The translations under genes were made by a program, and so were the position numbers. This document shows, one piece after another, positions 8,988 through 17,902 of a stretch of 24,961 nt of DNA. The notes beneath the pieces are model-generated. The model saw only the letters and a list, made by a program, of their open reading frames with translations, was not told the origin of the DNA and ran no database searches. Numbering within the stretch: the first letter of the stretch is position 1; the number at the start of each line of letters is the position of its first letter. Source of the stretch: Porticoccus sp002341315 (lineage in GTDB: Bacteria; Pseudomonadota; Gammaproteobacteria; Pseudomonadales; Porticoccaceae); NCBI RefSeq assembly GCF_047634355.1, contig NZ_JBLIAL010000021.1; one strand, 5' to 3'.

Positions 8988-10087
8988 TGGCTCAGCCAGG
9001 AAAACAATTGCGTCTGGGGGTGGTGGGCCCTCTGCCTCCTCCGGCAGGTGGCATGGCCACCCAGACTGCTCAGCTGGTCAAGTTGTTCAGAGAAGAAGGC
9101 GTAGACGTTTGCCTGGTGCAGACCAATCGGCCCTACCGTCCACAGTCAGTGGAAAAACTCAGGGGCGTTCGCGCTCTGTTCCGCCTGATACCCTATTTGG
9201 TGGCTGTCTGGAAAATGGCTGGCAAAGTCGACGTTATCCACCTGATGGCCAATTCCGGTTGGTCATGGCAGTTGTTTTCCACCCCGGTGGTCTGGCTGGC
9301 ATGGTTGAGAAACACCCCGGTTATCGTGAATTACCGGGGGGGCGAAGCAGACAGTTATTTCAAACAGTCTTTTCGGTGGATAAGGCCAACCCTGGATCGA
9401 GCCACGCAAATTGTCGTGCCTTCCGGCTATCTCCAGGAGGTGTTTGCCGGATTCGGCGTTGAGACCACCGTGATCCCGAATATCATAAATCTGGAAAGGT
9501 TCAGGCCGGCAGCCATGGTTGATGATGCGCCCGCCACAAAGGGGTTCAGGGTGATTATTACCCGCAATCTCGAAGCCATTTACGGCATTGCGACAGCAAT
9601 CAAGGCGTTGGCTATCGTGCGCCGGGAGATCCCGGCAATAGAGCTGGCCATTGCCGGTTCCGGACCGCAGCTGGCCGAACTGACCGCGCTGACTGACCAG
9701 CTGGGTCTACAGGCGCATGTTCAGTTTGTCGGTCGGCTGGATGCACAGCAAATCGTGGATTTTTACCAGTCCGCAGACCTGGTTCTGAACCCGACCACTG
9801 TAGACAATATGCCGAACTCCGTGCTGGAAGCGCTCGCCTGTGGTGTGCCTGTGGTGACGACGGATGTGGGCGGTATTCCCTATATTGTGTCGCAGGAAAA
9901 AACCGCCCTGATGGTATCTGCAGGAGACGCAGCGGCCATGGCGGAGCAGATAATTCGCCTGTACCGGGAAGAGGAGACGCGGCAAAGGTTGATTGACAAT
10001 GGACTGGACGCGGTCAGGCTCTACGCATGGCCAGTGGTAAAAGAACAGTGGCTGACACTCTATCGATCACTGAGGTCAGGGTTATGA
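8984..10087 (+). CDS. GT4 family glycosyltransferase
   Basis: 367-residue GT-B glycosyltransferase. The N terminus has VVGPLPPPAGGMATQ, the glycine loop of GT4 enzymes. The C-terminal half has ITRNLEAIYGIATAIKAL, IAGSGPQLAEL, FVGRLDAQQIVDFYQSAD and PNSVLEALACGVPVVTTDVG, with the E-x7-E region. It is presumably the third or fourth transferase of this EPS repeat unit, acting on a lipid-linked intermediate. The start at 8984 forms an ATGA overlap with the previous gene; a second in-frame ATG follows directly at 8987. The next gene begins ten bases after its stop. I cannot place it in a finer subfamily. Confidence 0.88.
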   Translation: MMAQPGKQLRLGVVGPLPPPAGGMATQTAQLVKLFREEGVDVCLVQTNRPYRPQSVEKLRGVRALFRLIPYLVAVWKMAGKVDVIHLMANSGWSWQLFSTPVVWLAWLRNTPVIVNYRGGEADSYFKQSFRWIRPTLDRATQIVVPSGYLQEVFAGFGVETTVIPNIINLERFRPAAMVDDAPATKGFRVIITRNLEAIYGIATAIKALAIVRREIPAIELAIAGSGPQLAELTALTDQLGLQAHVQFVGRLDAQQIVDFYQSADLVLNPTTVDNMPNSVLEALACGVPVVTTDVGGIPYIVSQEKTALMVSAGDAAAMAEQIIRLYREEETRQRLIDNGLDAVRLYAWPVVKEQWLTLYRSLRSGL

Positions 10088-10097
10088 GGTCAGAGCA

Positions 10098-11444
10098 ATG
10101 AGTTGGTATACGCAACTGGTCTCGGGCGTTTTGTTTCCGCTGCACGAGCGGCTGAAACATCACAACACGGTGCGTGTTCGTCGCGATATGGAGCGAACCC
10201 AGTGGCTGAATGCGGAGGAACTGGAGCAGCTGCAGTTACAGCGGCTGCGGGAATTTCTCGTTGATATCGGCAAGCATGTGCCCTATTACCGGCAACTATT
10301 TGCTGCACTGGATATCAAGCCGGATCGAATAACCTCACTCAGTGGATTGCAGCAGTTGCCCCTCATGGGAAAACCGGAAATCCGTGCCAACAGCGAGAAC
10401 ATGAAGGCTGAAAACGCGGTGGGATTGTCGCGCTTCAATACCGGTGGATCCAGTGGTGAACCGCTTATATTTTTCATTGGCAGTGAGCGTGTTAGCCATG
10501 ATGTGGCTGCCAAATGGCGGGCTACCCGCTGGTGGAATGTGGATATTGGTGACCCGGAGATTGTGGTCTGGGGGTCGCCAATAGAGTTGGGTACCCAGGA
10601 CCGGGTGCGGCAGTTGCGCGATACGTTGTTCAGAACCCGCCTGTTGCCGGCCTTCGAAATGTCAAAAACCAAACTGGATGATTTTGTGGCCACTATCCGT
10701 AAGGTCAAACCGGCGATGTTATTCGGTTACCCTTCGGCACTGGCGCATATTGCCAGCCATGCCGAAGACAGCGGGGTCGATCTTTCGGGGCTCGGTATCC
10801 GGGTGGCCTTTGTCACCTCCGAGCGGCTTTATGACCACCAGCGCGAGAGGATTGAACGGGTGTTTGGTTGCCCCGTCGCCAACGGCTATGGTGGCCGGGA
10901 TGCCGGGTTTATCGCCCACCAGTGTCCAGAGGGCAAGATGCACATCACGGCCGAAGACATTATTGTCGAAATCGTGGATGGTGATGGTCGGGTATTGCCG
11001 CCGGGCGAGTCCGGAGAAATTGTCGTGACCCACATGGCTACTCGCGACTTCCCCTTTGTTCGCTATCGTACCGGTGATGTCGGTGTGCTCAGCGACTCAC
11101 CCTGTGGTTGTGGGCGTGGACTGCCGGTGATGCAGGAAATTCAGGGGCGCTCGACAGATTTCCTGATGGCTCAGGATGGAACCCTGCTACACGGCCTCGC
11201 CCTGATTTATATCCTGCGCGACCTGCCCGGTATTGCCTCGTTCAAAATCACGCAGGAGTCACTCGACCTGACGCGGGTAGAGATTGTCCGCGGCGATGAT
11301 TATCTCATCGCCAATGAGCAGGCGATCAGTGACGTATTTAAAAAAAGGCTGGGGCAGGCGGTCACGGTTGAATTTGAATACTGTGACGAGATCAAACCGG
11401 AAAAATCAGGCAAATTCCGTTATGTGGTCAGCAAAGTCACCTGA
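10098..11444 (+). CDS. CapK / phenylacetate-CoA ligase-like adenylate-forming enzyme
   Basis: 448-residue member of the ANL adenylating superfamily, closest in style to PaaK/CapK proteins of capsule and EPS loci. Visible motifs are the ATP phosphate loop NTGGSSGEP (residues 114-122), the NGYGGRDAG motif (around residue 265), RYRTGD (322-327), and a C-terminal GKFRYVVSK that could supply the adenylation lysine. A CGCGRG cysteine pair follows RYRTGD, as is common in CapK-like proteins. Such enzymes activate a carboxylic acid as acyl-AMP; whether the acceptor is CoA, a carrier or a sugar in EPS clusters is not established. GAGG lies about eight bases before the start. It sits between a glycosyltransferase and the O-ligase-like gene, which suggests an acyl or similar substituent on the EPS. 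Confidence 0.88.
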   Translation: MSWYTQLVSGVLFPLHERLKHHNTVRVRRDMERTQWLNAEELEQLQLQRLREFLVDIGKHVPYYRQLFAALDIKPDRITSLSGLQQLPLMGKPEIRANSENMKAENAVGLSRFNTGGSSGEPLIFFIGSERVSHDVAAKWRATRWWNVDIGDPEIVVWGSPIELGTQDRVRQLRDTLFRTRLLPAFEMSKTKLDDFVATIRKVKPAMLFGYPSALAHIASHAEDSGVDLSGLGIRVAFVTSERLYDHQRERIERVFGCPVANGYGGRDAGFIAHQCPEGKMHITAEDIIVEIVDGDGRVLPPGESGEIVVTHMATRDFPFVRYRTGDVGVLSDSPCGCGRGLPVMQEIQGRSTDFLMAQDGTLLHGLALIYILRDLPGIASFKITQESLDLTRVEIVRGDDYLIANEQAISDVFKKRLGQAVTVEFEYCDEIKPEKSGKFRYVVSKVT

Positions 11445-11463
11445 CCAGCCCACAGTCAATTGA

Positions 11464-11485
11464 CGGATAGGTTGATGCCTGTCCG
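11464..11485 (+). other. Intercistronic hairpin before the O-ligase gene
   Basis: CGGATAGG (11464-11471) and CCTGTCCG (11478-11485) form an eight-pair stem with one G-U pair and a six-base loop. There is no run of T after it, so it is not an intrinsic terminator. It abuts the GGGGGAG purine stretch and could affect translation or mRNA stability; that role is inferred. Confidence 0.4.
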
Positions 11486-11507
11486 GGGGAGCTAACACGC
11501 AACCGTT

Positions 11508-12833
11508 ATGAGAGATATCCTGGTTACCCTTATGGTGTTTGGCAGCCTGCCATTCATTTTGCGCCACGCCTACATAGGTATTCTGGTCTGGTGCTGGCTC
11601 AGTTACATGAACCCACACCGGTTGGCCTGGGGCTTTGCCTACAACATGCCGTTTGCCATGATCGTGGCGCTGACCCTGTTTGTTTCAGTTCTGTTCAGTA
11701 CGGAAAGGCAGCGCCTGCCGATAAATGCCACAGTCGTGATATGGCTGATGTTTATCGTCTGGATGGCGATCGCGACCTTTAATGCGGTCTATCCCGAGCA
11801 GGCCATGGAATCCTATATCAATATACTGAAAATTCAGGTGATGACGTTTTTGACCCTGATCCTGATAATCGATGAGAAAAAACTCAACCTGCTTATCTGG
11901 GTGATCGTCCTCTCCGTAGGGTTCTTCAGTTTCAAGGGCGGCATTTTCACACTTATGACCGGTGGCGCCTTCCATGTTTTCGGGCCGCCGGCCAGTTATA
12001 TTTCAGAGAACAATGCGTTGGCCGTTGCGGTATTGATGGTCATGCCGTTAATGGTGTATCTCTATCGGATAACGCCCCATAAATGGGTTCGCTATGGCAT
12101 GGGCTGCGCCCTGTTTTTCAGTCTGATTTCAGTATTTGGCTCTCAGTCGCGAGGCGCTTTGGTGGCGATGGCAGCGGTGGGCTTCTTCTTCTGGCTAAAG
12201 AGCAAAACCAAAATACTCAGTGGTTTTCTGATAGTGGTTGCCGCCTCGCTGATTTTTGCCTTTATGCCGCAAAGTTGGCACGAGCGCATGGGGAGCATAC
12301 AGACCTATGAGGAGGATGAGTCGGCCATGTCCCGAATCAATTCCTGGCAATACAGCATCAATGTGGCCAATGACAGACTTACCGGGGCCGGGCTGCAATC
12401 CTGGTCAAAGCAGATGTTCGCCATTTATGCGCCGAACCCTAACCAGGTATTTGTTGCCCACAGCATTTATTTTTCGGTCCTGGCAGATCATGGCTGGCCG
12501 GGGCTCATCCTCTTTTTAGCGGTGCTTGGGTTGGCTTGGCGAAATCTCACCCAGGTAATAAAACGCACCAAAAATGACCCGGACTCGTCGCATTCAAATC
12601 TGCTGGCCCGCATGCTGCAGGTGAGCCTGGTTGCCTATATGTCAGGGGGTGCATTCCTGAGCCTATCGTATTTTGATTTGCCCTGGCACATCATCGCCAT
12701 ATCGGTACTGTTGAACTACCAGTTTGCCAGCCGGCAAGTGGTGGGTGTGGACCAGTCGAGCGATATCATCCAGCGGCCCAAAGCCCCTGCCAATAGGATG
12801 CGGGGTCAGCAACGAATGATGCCACCAAATTAA
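11508..12833 (+). CDS. Putative O-glycosylation ligase / Wzy-like polymerase, exosortase A-associated
   Basis: 441-residue polytopic inner-membrane protein of the O-antigen ligase (Wzy_C) superfamily. Its opening, with MRDILVTLMVFGSLPF followed by SYMNPHRLAWGFAYNMPF, is diagnostic of the exosortase-A-associated O-ligase group. About ten hydrophobic segments surround a large periplasmic loop before GSQSRGALVAM. The family has been proposed to polymerise EPS or to transfer glycan to exported protein; for this protein the choice is open. The start fits the family exactly, although the nearest purine-rich site (GGGGGAG, 11485-11491) is 16 bases upstream, which is long. A hairpin precedes this site. 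Confidence 0.92.
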   Translation: MRDILVTLMVFGSLPFILRHAYIGILVWCWLSYMNPHRLAWGFAYNMPFAMIVALTLFVSVLFSTERQRLPINATVVIWLMFIVWMAIATFNAVYPEQAMESYINILKIQVMTFLTLILIIDEKKLNLLIWVIVLSVGFFSFKGGIFTLMTGGAFHVFGPPASYISENNALAVAVLMVMPLMVYLYRITPHKWVRYGMGCALFFSLISVFGSQSRGALVAMAAVGFFFWLKSKTKILSGFLIVVAASLIFAFMPQSWHERMGSIQTYEEDESAMSRINSWQYSINVANDRLTGAGLQSWSKQMFAIYAPNPNQVFVAHSIYFSVLADHGWPGLILFLAVLGLAWRNLTQVIKRTKNDPDSSHSNLLARMLQVSLVAYMSGGAFLSLSYFDLPWHIIAISVLLNYQFASRQVVGVDQSSDIIQRPKAPANRMRGQQRMMPPN

Positions 12834-12896
12834 CTCGGGAATGTTGTTCGTTCTCGCAATAATCGACAGATATTCCTCTTGAAACGGATTAAGCCT

Positions 12897-13883
12897 ATGT
12901 CAGCAACGCAACCCTTTATCAGTGTCATTGTGCCGACGCGCAACCGGGTCGATTGGCTGCGGCGCTGCCTTGACGGCATTGCCGAGCAGGAGTTTCCAGA
13001 CTACGAGGTTTTAGTTGTTGACGATGGCTCCAATGGCGATGTGCTTGTCGCCTATCAGCAAATGATGGAGGCATTCGGTCCGCGCTATCGTCTGTTGAAG
13101 GCCAATATCGAGGGAGGGCGACGTCTTGGACCATCGGTGGTGAGAAACATCGGGATCGATGCCGCAAAGGGAACCTATATCGCCTTTTGTGATGACGACG
13201 ACTACTGGTGTCAGCCAGACCTGCTTTCTATCGCGGCGGCGGCCCTGCGGGAAACCGATGCCGACCTGCACTTTGCCAACCAGAAAATACTGCACGGTGA
13301 CACCGTTTTCGCAAAAACCAGCTTCAGGCGTGTCGAGGCCAGCATACGGCAGGGCCAGCAATTGGCCGACTGGCCCATCTATCAGATAACCCGTGAGCAA
13401 ATGCTCTGTTTCCCCGACTATGCGCACCTCAATATCACCATCGCCAGAAAAGCCCTGCTGGAAAAAATTGGTGGATTTTGGGAGGAGACCCGCTATGCCG
13501 AGGATGTGGATTTGTTCGTGCGTCTCTGTGATGCGGCAACGGGGCGCATTCTGTTTCGTCCCGATGTTTGCTCGGCGCACAATGCGCCGGTAACCCATGG
13601 GCATGAATCTGCATCAAAAGGTGTAGGCGATCTCAATCGACGTTTGCTGGAAAACTCGGTTTACTGGCACTTGCTGGCCAGTTGCCATACGCCGCCCGCA
13701 GTTCGTTATGCCACGTTGTCATTATCTTCAAACTCCAAATTACTGTATCAGGAACTGGAGCAGGGGGGTTCCTTCCAGGCCTCTGTGGCAGTGGCCAGGA
13801 TCGCGCTGGCTGCCAGGCCCAGCTTTAAATGGAGTATTTATTGCGCGTGGCTCACTATCAGGGCACTGTGTAAACCCCACTGA
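12897..13883 (+). CDS. GT2 family glycosyltransferase
   Basis: 328-residue GT-A-fold inverting glycosyltransferase. Motifs in order are FISVIVPTRNR at the N terminus, VVDDGSNGD, FCDDDDYW (acidic metal and nucleotide-sugar site, Asp99-Asp102), and YAEDVDLFVRL, which supplies the predicted catalytic-base region. No membrane segment is evident, so it should act in the cytoplasm on the lipid-linked EPS unit. I prefer ATG 12897 over an in-frame TTG at 12879: the protein then starts MSATQPFISVIVP, and GGA lies about eight bases upstream. The gap of 63 bases from the O-ligase gene shows no terminator, so it probably belongs to the same unit and is its last gene. Confidence 0.87.
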   Translation: MSATQPFISVIVPTRNRVDWLRRCLDGIAEQEFPDYEVLVVDDGSNGDVLVAYQQMMEAFGPRYRLLKANIEGGRRLGPSVVRNIGIDAAKGTYIAFCDDDDYWCQPDLLSIAAAALRETDADLHFANQKILHGDTVFAKTSFRRVEASIRQGQQLADWPIYQITREQMLCFPDYAHLNITIARKALLEKIGGFWEETRYAEDVDLFVRLCDAATGRILFRPDVCSAHNAPVTHGHESASKGVGDLNRRLLENSVYWHLLASCHTPPAVRYATLSLSSNSKLLYQELEQGGSFQASVAVARIALAARPSFKWSIYCAWLTIRALCKPH

Positions 13884-13962
13884 GGTCTGCTGTGTACCGG
13901 AACCTGGCATAGCAGTACTTTGTCCAAGACGGACATACTGGGTATGGATGCCAACCGGGTAG

Positions 13963-16900
13963 ATGCATGTTATGAAACGCCAAATATTTTCAGAAGCCCC
14001 GCTCCAATGGCTAGTTTTTTTGCTGCCATGCCTGTTGGTTAATCTCGAGACTCAAGCCGACAGCCCGACTGTTGTTTCGCCTGAGCGGATGCCAACCTTG
14101 TCAATGCCAGTCTATGTGGATCTTCCCGTGCCAAAACTGGCTCAGGTTGACTGGGAAGAATACAAACGAATAAGACGTGGTGTGCAATCTGGCGAGGCTG
14201 AAGCGCTGGAGTCGGCTGTTGCGCCGACTAAGGATTTCATTCAATGCCCGGGAACTCCCCCAGCTGACGATGTTGATTCGCATGGCTGCACTATTCAGCC
14301 AGAACTAGAACCAGAACCTGAGACTCCTGTACTTCCGGCTATAACCTGCCCTGACGCACCCAGCTACACCAGTAATTCTGGTGCCCGGTGGTTTTTATGT
14401 GATCTGCCAGGTAGTGAAGAATATTCCCCTTATGGTGTATCTCACCCTATCAGCTACATGATCCCAAAAGAGGAAAACTTCACTGATGCACGGTTGCGGA
14501 TGTACTTGCACCCCAGCAATCCCAGTGGTTCGTTTGTCACTGGGTCATCATCATTTGCCTATCGTCAAGACACAGTAGAGATTCACCCAGCAGAGCAACA
14601 GTTTTCAGGGGAGGGTACTGGTTGGTGGGGCTACTCCGGGTTTAAAACCGGGAAGGTAGGCAACTACAACGGCAACCAGATCGCTGCCGGGATTGATTAC
14701 GTGTTAGATAAGTATCCTGACCGTATTGCGATGGAGAAGGGCATTTATTTGTTGGGCAAGTCGCTGGGTGGGGCAGGCGCTTTTATCCAAGCACTGATCA
14801 TGCCTAAATATCAGGATAAGATCGCTATTGCCGACAATATCATTGGCCTGATGATGGTGCCCAAGCTGCATGAGGCTCAAGTTAAGTATCTCTGGGGGAC
14901 AAAAGCCGAAAACCCTGAGCTGTATGACTCTACGGATATTCGCCTGCACTGGGATAAAGTGCAAGACATCCATTTCGCATGGCGTGGTGGGCAAAATGAT
15001 AACTATGATCGCCTTGATATGGAGTTTATCGAGATATGCGAAACCCGGAAAATTAGCTGCTCCCTGACATGGCTGCAAAGTGGTCACGGAATCAGCGAAA
15101 GCGGCTATAACCTCAATATGCAGCTCTGGACTGACCCTAATCAGGATGCCACGCTCGATAAAATACTGCCTGTTATTACAAATAACACCTCAAATTACCA
15201 TGGCGAATTGCGCGGGTACCACAATCGCGGTGTAACGTGGAACCACGCTGGCATTGTGGATAGTGCGGATCAAATCGTTATCCCGCTGAGATACGAAGCG
15301 ATGACCGATCTCGGTCCTGAGTTGCCAGATCAGCCTGACAGAGCCATGTTTTCAGTTACTCCGCGGCACGTTAAGAGCTTCTCTATGGCTGCTGGAGATA
15401 CTGTGTCATGGGTGTTTGGCAGACTGAGTGGAACCGCTGTTGTTGGGAGTGACGGCCTTGTAACTATTGATGATCTGGCTCTGCAAACAGGCACCGGATA
15501 CCAGGATCTGATTATAAGTATTGAGGGCGAACCTGAGCCGCCTGTAGTCGTCGATCCCACGCCAAGCGACGAGGTGATTGTCTACACCCGCGTCCCTCGC
15601 ACCCAGGGTGAGCACACCGTCACACTGAGCAGCGGCGACTACACCAGTGATAACTGGGATTACATGGACTCATTGCCGGAGGTGGCCCGCCAGTTCAACG
15701 GCTTCAACGCGCCGGGGCAACTGGTATTGCTCAACACGGATGGCACCGAGAAGATCATCTATGACTGCATGGACAAAGCTCGGCCCTGTGTGCCGTTCGA
15801 CGCCATGCCATCTCTGGACGGCTCAAAGATTGCCTTCTCTGTCTACTCGGCGGATGGGCTGAAACCCCCTTGGCCCGAGAACAGAAACTTTCCGCCAGAG
15901 CAGTTGAACAATCGCAACGCTGACGCCCGCATTTACATCTATGACATCGCCTCTGGGTCGCTGACCGCATGGCCCCACAATCAGGGCAATAAAGATATTT
16001 CCCCGATATGGTTACCCAACGGCAAGATGCTGTTTGGCTCTACCCGCAACGGCTTTTATGCGCCGTATATGGATCGCATTGGCACGTCAAAAGCCCCGGA
16101 ACCCCGGTTATTTATTGCGGACGTGGATGGCACCAACGTTGCGGACATTTCCCCCCATGAGGTGACCGCGGCGCTGCACCCGTACCTGTTGAACAGCGGT
16201 CGGGTGGCCTACAGCTCCCACTGGCTCAGCCACAATCTGGCCTATGGCTCCACCAACGGCAGCATTAACTGGCCCGGCACCACCAGTAATATGTGGTCAA
16301 TCATGGATATGGATTACCGTGGTGGGGACATGACAGCCCTGCTCGGTGCCCACAAGAGCCGATTAACAGGCTCGAACCCCCGCAGCAACACCATGAAGGC
16401 CATGCACTTTTTGGGTCAGCGGGCCAACAATGATATTTGCACGGTGAACTACTATCGGGCCAATAACCTCGGTTTGGGCGATGTGATTTGCTGGCCGCCG
16501 GAAAGCCACGGTGTTGAAGGCCCGGCCCCCGGCTTTGTGCCGAGCGGCCATTACAGTGCAGCGGTGTGGTCTACCTCCGAGGACGCCGCATCCCGCAAAG
16601 ACGCCAGCGGTCGGTATCTGGGTAAAGTGGGCTGGCCCGAAGGTACGCCTGACAACCAGTTGATTGTATCTTTCGGGCATGGGCATTGCACCCAGGTTGT
16701 TAATGCCGTGCCAAGTGTTCCTGATGCGATTGGTGAAAACACAGGCTGTGACGTGGGGCTGTATAAAACCACCGTGATACCCAGCCAGTCCCCCGATGAT
16801 CTGGCCCTGATCGTTGATCATCCGGAGTGGCACGAGTTCAGTGCCCGTGTGGTACAGGCCCGTGATATTCCAACGCCTGGGTTAGTTAACACCGGCGACG

Positions 16901-17760
16901 GCACCTGTCAGATTGCCAGCTCTGATGCCGGGTCAACCGATGCGCTCAACTACAAGGGCTACGTGTTCAACGAACAATACAAGACTGTCGATAATAACGG
17001 GTCGCTAATGGAAGCCGTTCCCCACAGTGAACTGGCCGCCATCCGGTTTTACGAGATCATCCCCAACACCACCCGCAGCCGCAACTGGGACAACAGTATT
17101 GGCAACCGGGTAAAACTGCTGGGTGATGTGCCTCTGCTGGCAGACAAATCGTTTAAAGCGGAACTGCCCTGTGAAACGCCCTATATTATGGCGGGGGTGG
17201 ATTCAGGTGGGCGAATCATTAAGCGCGATCAGGTTCCCCAGTCATTGCGGCAGGGCGAGAAGCGCGTCTGCATGGGTTGTCACCTGCATGCCAAAGAAGG
17301 CCGCCCCTATGAACAATCAATGGCATTTTCAGCACCGGCATTCGACCTGACCAAAGCCATGCCGGTGCCCACTTACACCGAGGACATCAAACCGATCTTT
17401 GAGGCGAAGTGCACAAGCTGCCATGCGGTCGGCGGTGATGTGCCGCTATACGATTATCAAAATCTGGTTTGGGATTTTTCCCAGAAAGCCCTGCCTGAGC
17501 ACCTGAAAGTGCAGATGACCAGCTCCTCCAATGAGACGCGAAAATACGGCTTGCAGCGGCCCATGATTAGCAAATACGTCAACAACATGTATGCCCGCGA
17601 GAGCCTGCTGTACTGGAAAGCCGCGAACGAGCGCACCGATGGTCGCACCGATGACCTGTATGACGACGATATTGATTTTGGTGCCGATCACCCGGTAGAC
17701 CTGACTCCATCGGAAGTCGATCTGATTGGCGATTGGCTGGACAGCGGGGCGGCAAAGTAG
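13963..17760 (+). CDS. Large exported protein: alpha/beta-hydrolase-like N-terminal part fused to diheme HzsA-like protein
   Basis: 1265 residues. Residues 1-32 look like a signal peptide (basic start, hydrophobic core, TQA end), so it should be periplasmic or outside the cell. Residues about 130-400 resemble an alpha/beta hydrolase: nucleophile elbow GKSLGG with Ser267, candidate Asp346 and His375. A Pro/Glu-rich linker near residue 520 leads to a TolB/PD40-like beta-propeller (about 530-800). Then comes a segment patterned like the hydrazine synthase alpha subunit, ending in CMGCH (1103-1107), followed by CTSCH (1150-1154): two haem c sites. HzsA relatives are widespread outside anammox bacteria and mostly uncharacterised, so hydrazine synthesis is not implied. 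No hzsB or hzsC partner is visible. ATG 13972 is an alternative start. The gene lies 79 bases after the EPS unit with no terminator seen. Confidence 0.8.
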   Translation: MHVMKRQIFSEAPLQWLVFLLPCLLVNLETQADSPTVVSPERMPTLSMPVYVDLPVPKLAQVDWEEYKRIRRGVQSGEAEALESAVAPTKDFIQCPGTPPADDVDSHGCTIQPELEPEPETPVLPAITCPDAPSYTSNSGARWFLCDLPGSEEYSPYGVSHPISYMIPKEENFTDARLRMYLHPSNPSGSFVTGSSSFAYRQDTVEIHPAEQQFSGEGTGWWGYSGFKTGKVGNYNGNQIAAGIDYVLDKYPDRIAMEKGIYLLGKSLGGAGAFIQALIMPKYQDKIAIADNIIGLMMVPKLHEAQVKYLWGTKAENPELYDSTDIRLHWDKVQDIHFAWRGGQNDNYDRLDMEFIEICETRKISCSLTWLQSGHGISESGYNLNMQLWTDPNQDATLDKILPVITNNTSNYHGELRGYHNRGVTWNHAGIVDSADQIVIPLRYEAMTDLGPELPDQPDRAMFSVTPRHVKSFSMAAGDTVSWVFGRLSGTAVVGSDGLVTIDDLALQTGTGYQDLIISIEGEPEPPVVVDPTPSDEVIVYTRVPRTQGEHTVTLSSGDYTSDNWDYMDSLPEVARQFNGFNAPGQLVLLNTDGTEKIIYDCMDKARPCVPFDAMPSLDGSKIAFSVYSADGLKPPWPENRNFPPEQLNNRNADARIYIYDIASGSLTAWPHNQGNKDISPIWLPNGKMLFGSTRNGFYAPYMDRIGTSKAPEPRLFIADVDGTNVADISPHEVTAALHPYLLNSGRVAYSSHWLSHNLAYGSTNGSINWPGTTSNMWSIMDMDYRGGDMTALLGAHKSRLTGSNPRSNTMKAMHFLGQRANNDICTVNYYRANNLGLGDVICWPPESHGVEGPAPGFVPSGHYSAAVWSTSEDAASRKDASGRYLGKVGWPEGTPDNQLIVSFGHGHCTQVVNAVPSVPDAIGENTGCDVGLYKTTVIPSQSPDDLALIVDHPEWHEFSARVVQARDIPTPGLVNTGDGTCQIASSDAGSTDALNYKGYVFNEQYKTVDNNGSLMEAVPHSELAAIRFYEIIPNTTRSRNWDNSIGNRVKLLGDVPLLADKSFKAELPCETPYIMAGVDSGGRIIKRDQVPQSLRQGEKRVCMGCHLHAKEGRPYEQSMAFSAPAFDLTKAMPVPTYTEDIKPIFEAKCTSCHAVGGDVPLYDYQNLVWDFSQKALPEHLKVQMTSSSNETRKYGLQRPMISKYVNNMYARESLLYWKAANERTDGRTDDLYDDDIDFGADHPVDLTPSEVDLIGDWLDSGAAK

Positions 17761-17902
17761 TGGTTTTACATTGCTGGATTTAATACAGACTCCCTTAGGG
17801 TTATCTCCTCCGGAGAAGCGGCCAAAAAATTTTTTGTTGGCAATCTCTCTGCTTCAGCTGTTAGGGTGTTGCTGAATTATTACCCAACTCCAGGAATCAT
17901 CT

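Noticed and set aside
13011..13604. Antisense reading frame of 197 codons inside the GT2 gene
   Set aside because: It shadows a gene with firm GT2 motifs; its translation has no coherent domain.
13884..13962. Small gene or promoter between the GT2 gene and the large fusion gene
   Set aside because: Only 79 bases with a four-pair GTCC/GGAC stem; no convincing reading frame, promoter or terminator.
13963..17760. A true hydrazine synthase (anammox) system
   Set aside because: Only an alpha-subunit-like part is present, with no beta or gamma subunit and no other anammox genes. HzsA-like proteins occur widely without that activity.
17821..17841. Near-palindrome GCCAAAAAATTTTTTGTTGGC after the large fusion gene as a terminator
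   Set aside because: The stem is mostly A-T with a bulge and almost no loop, and no T run follows it. It may only be an AT-rich spacer before hflK.
17761..17902. Sigma-70 promoter for hflK
   Set aside because: I found no -35/-10 pair with acceptable spacing; a promoter here is plausible but not supported by sequence.
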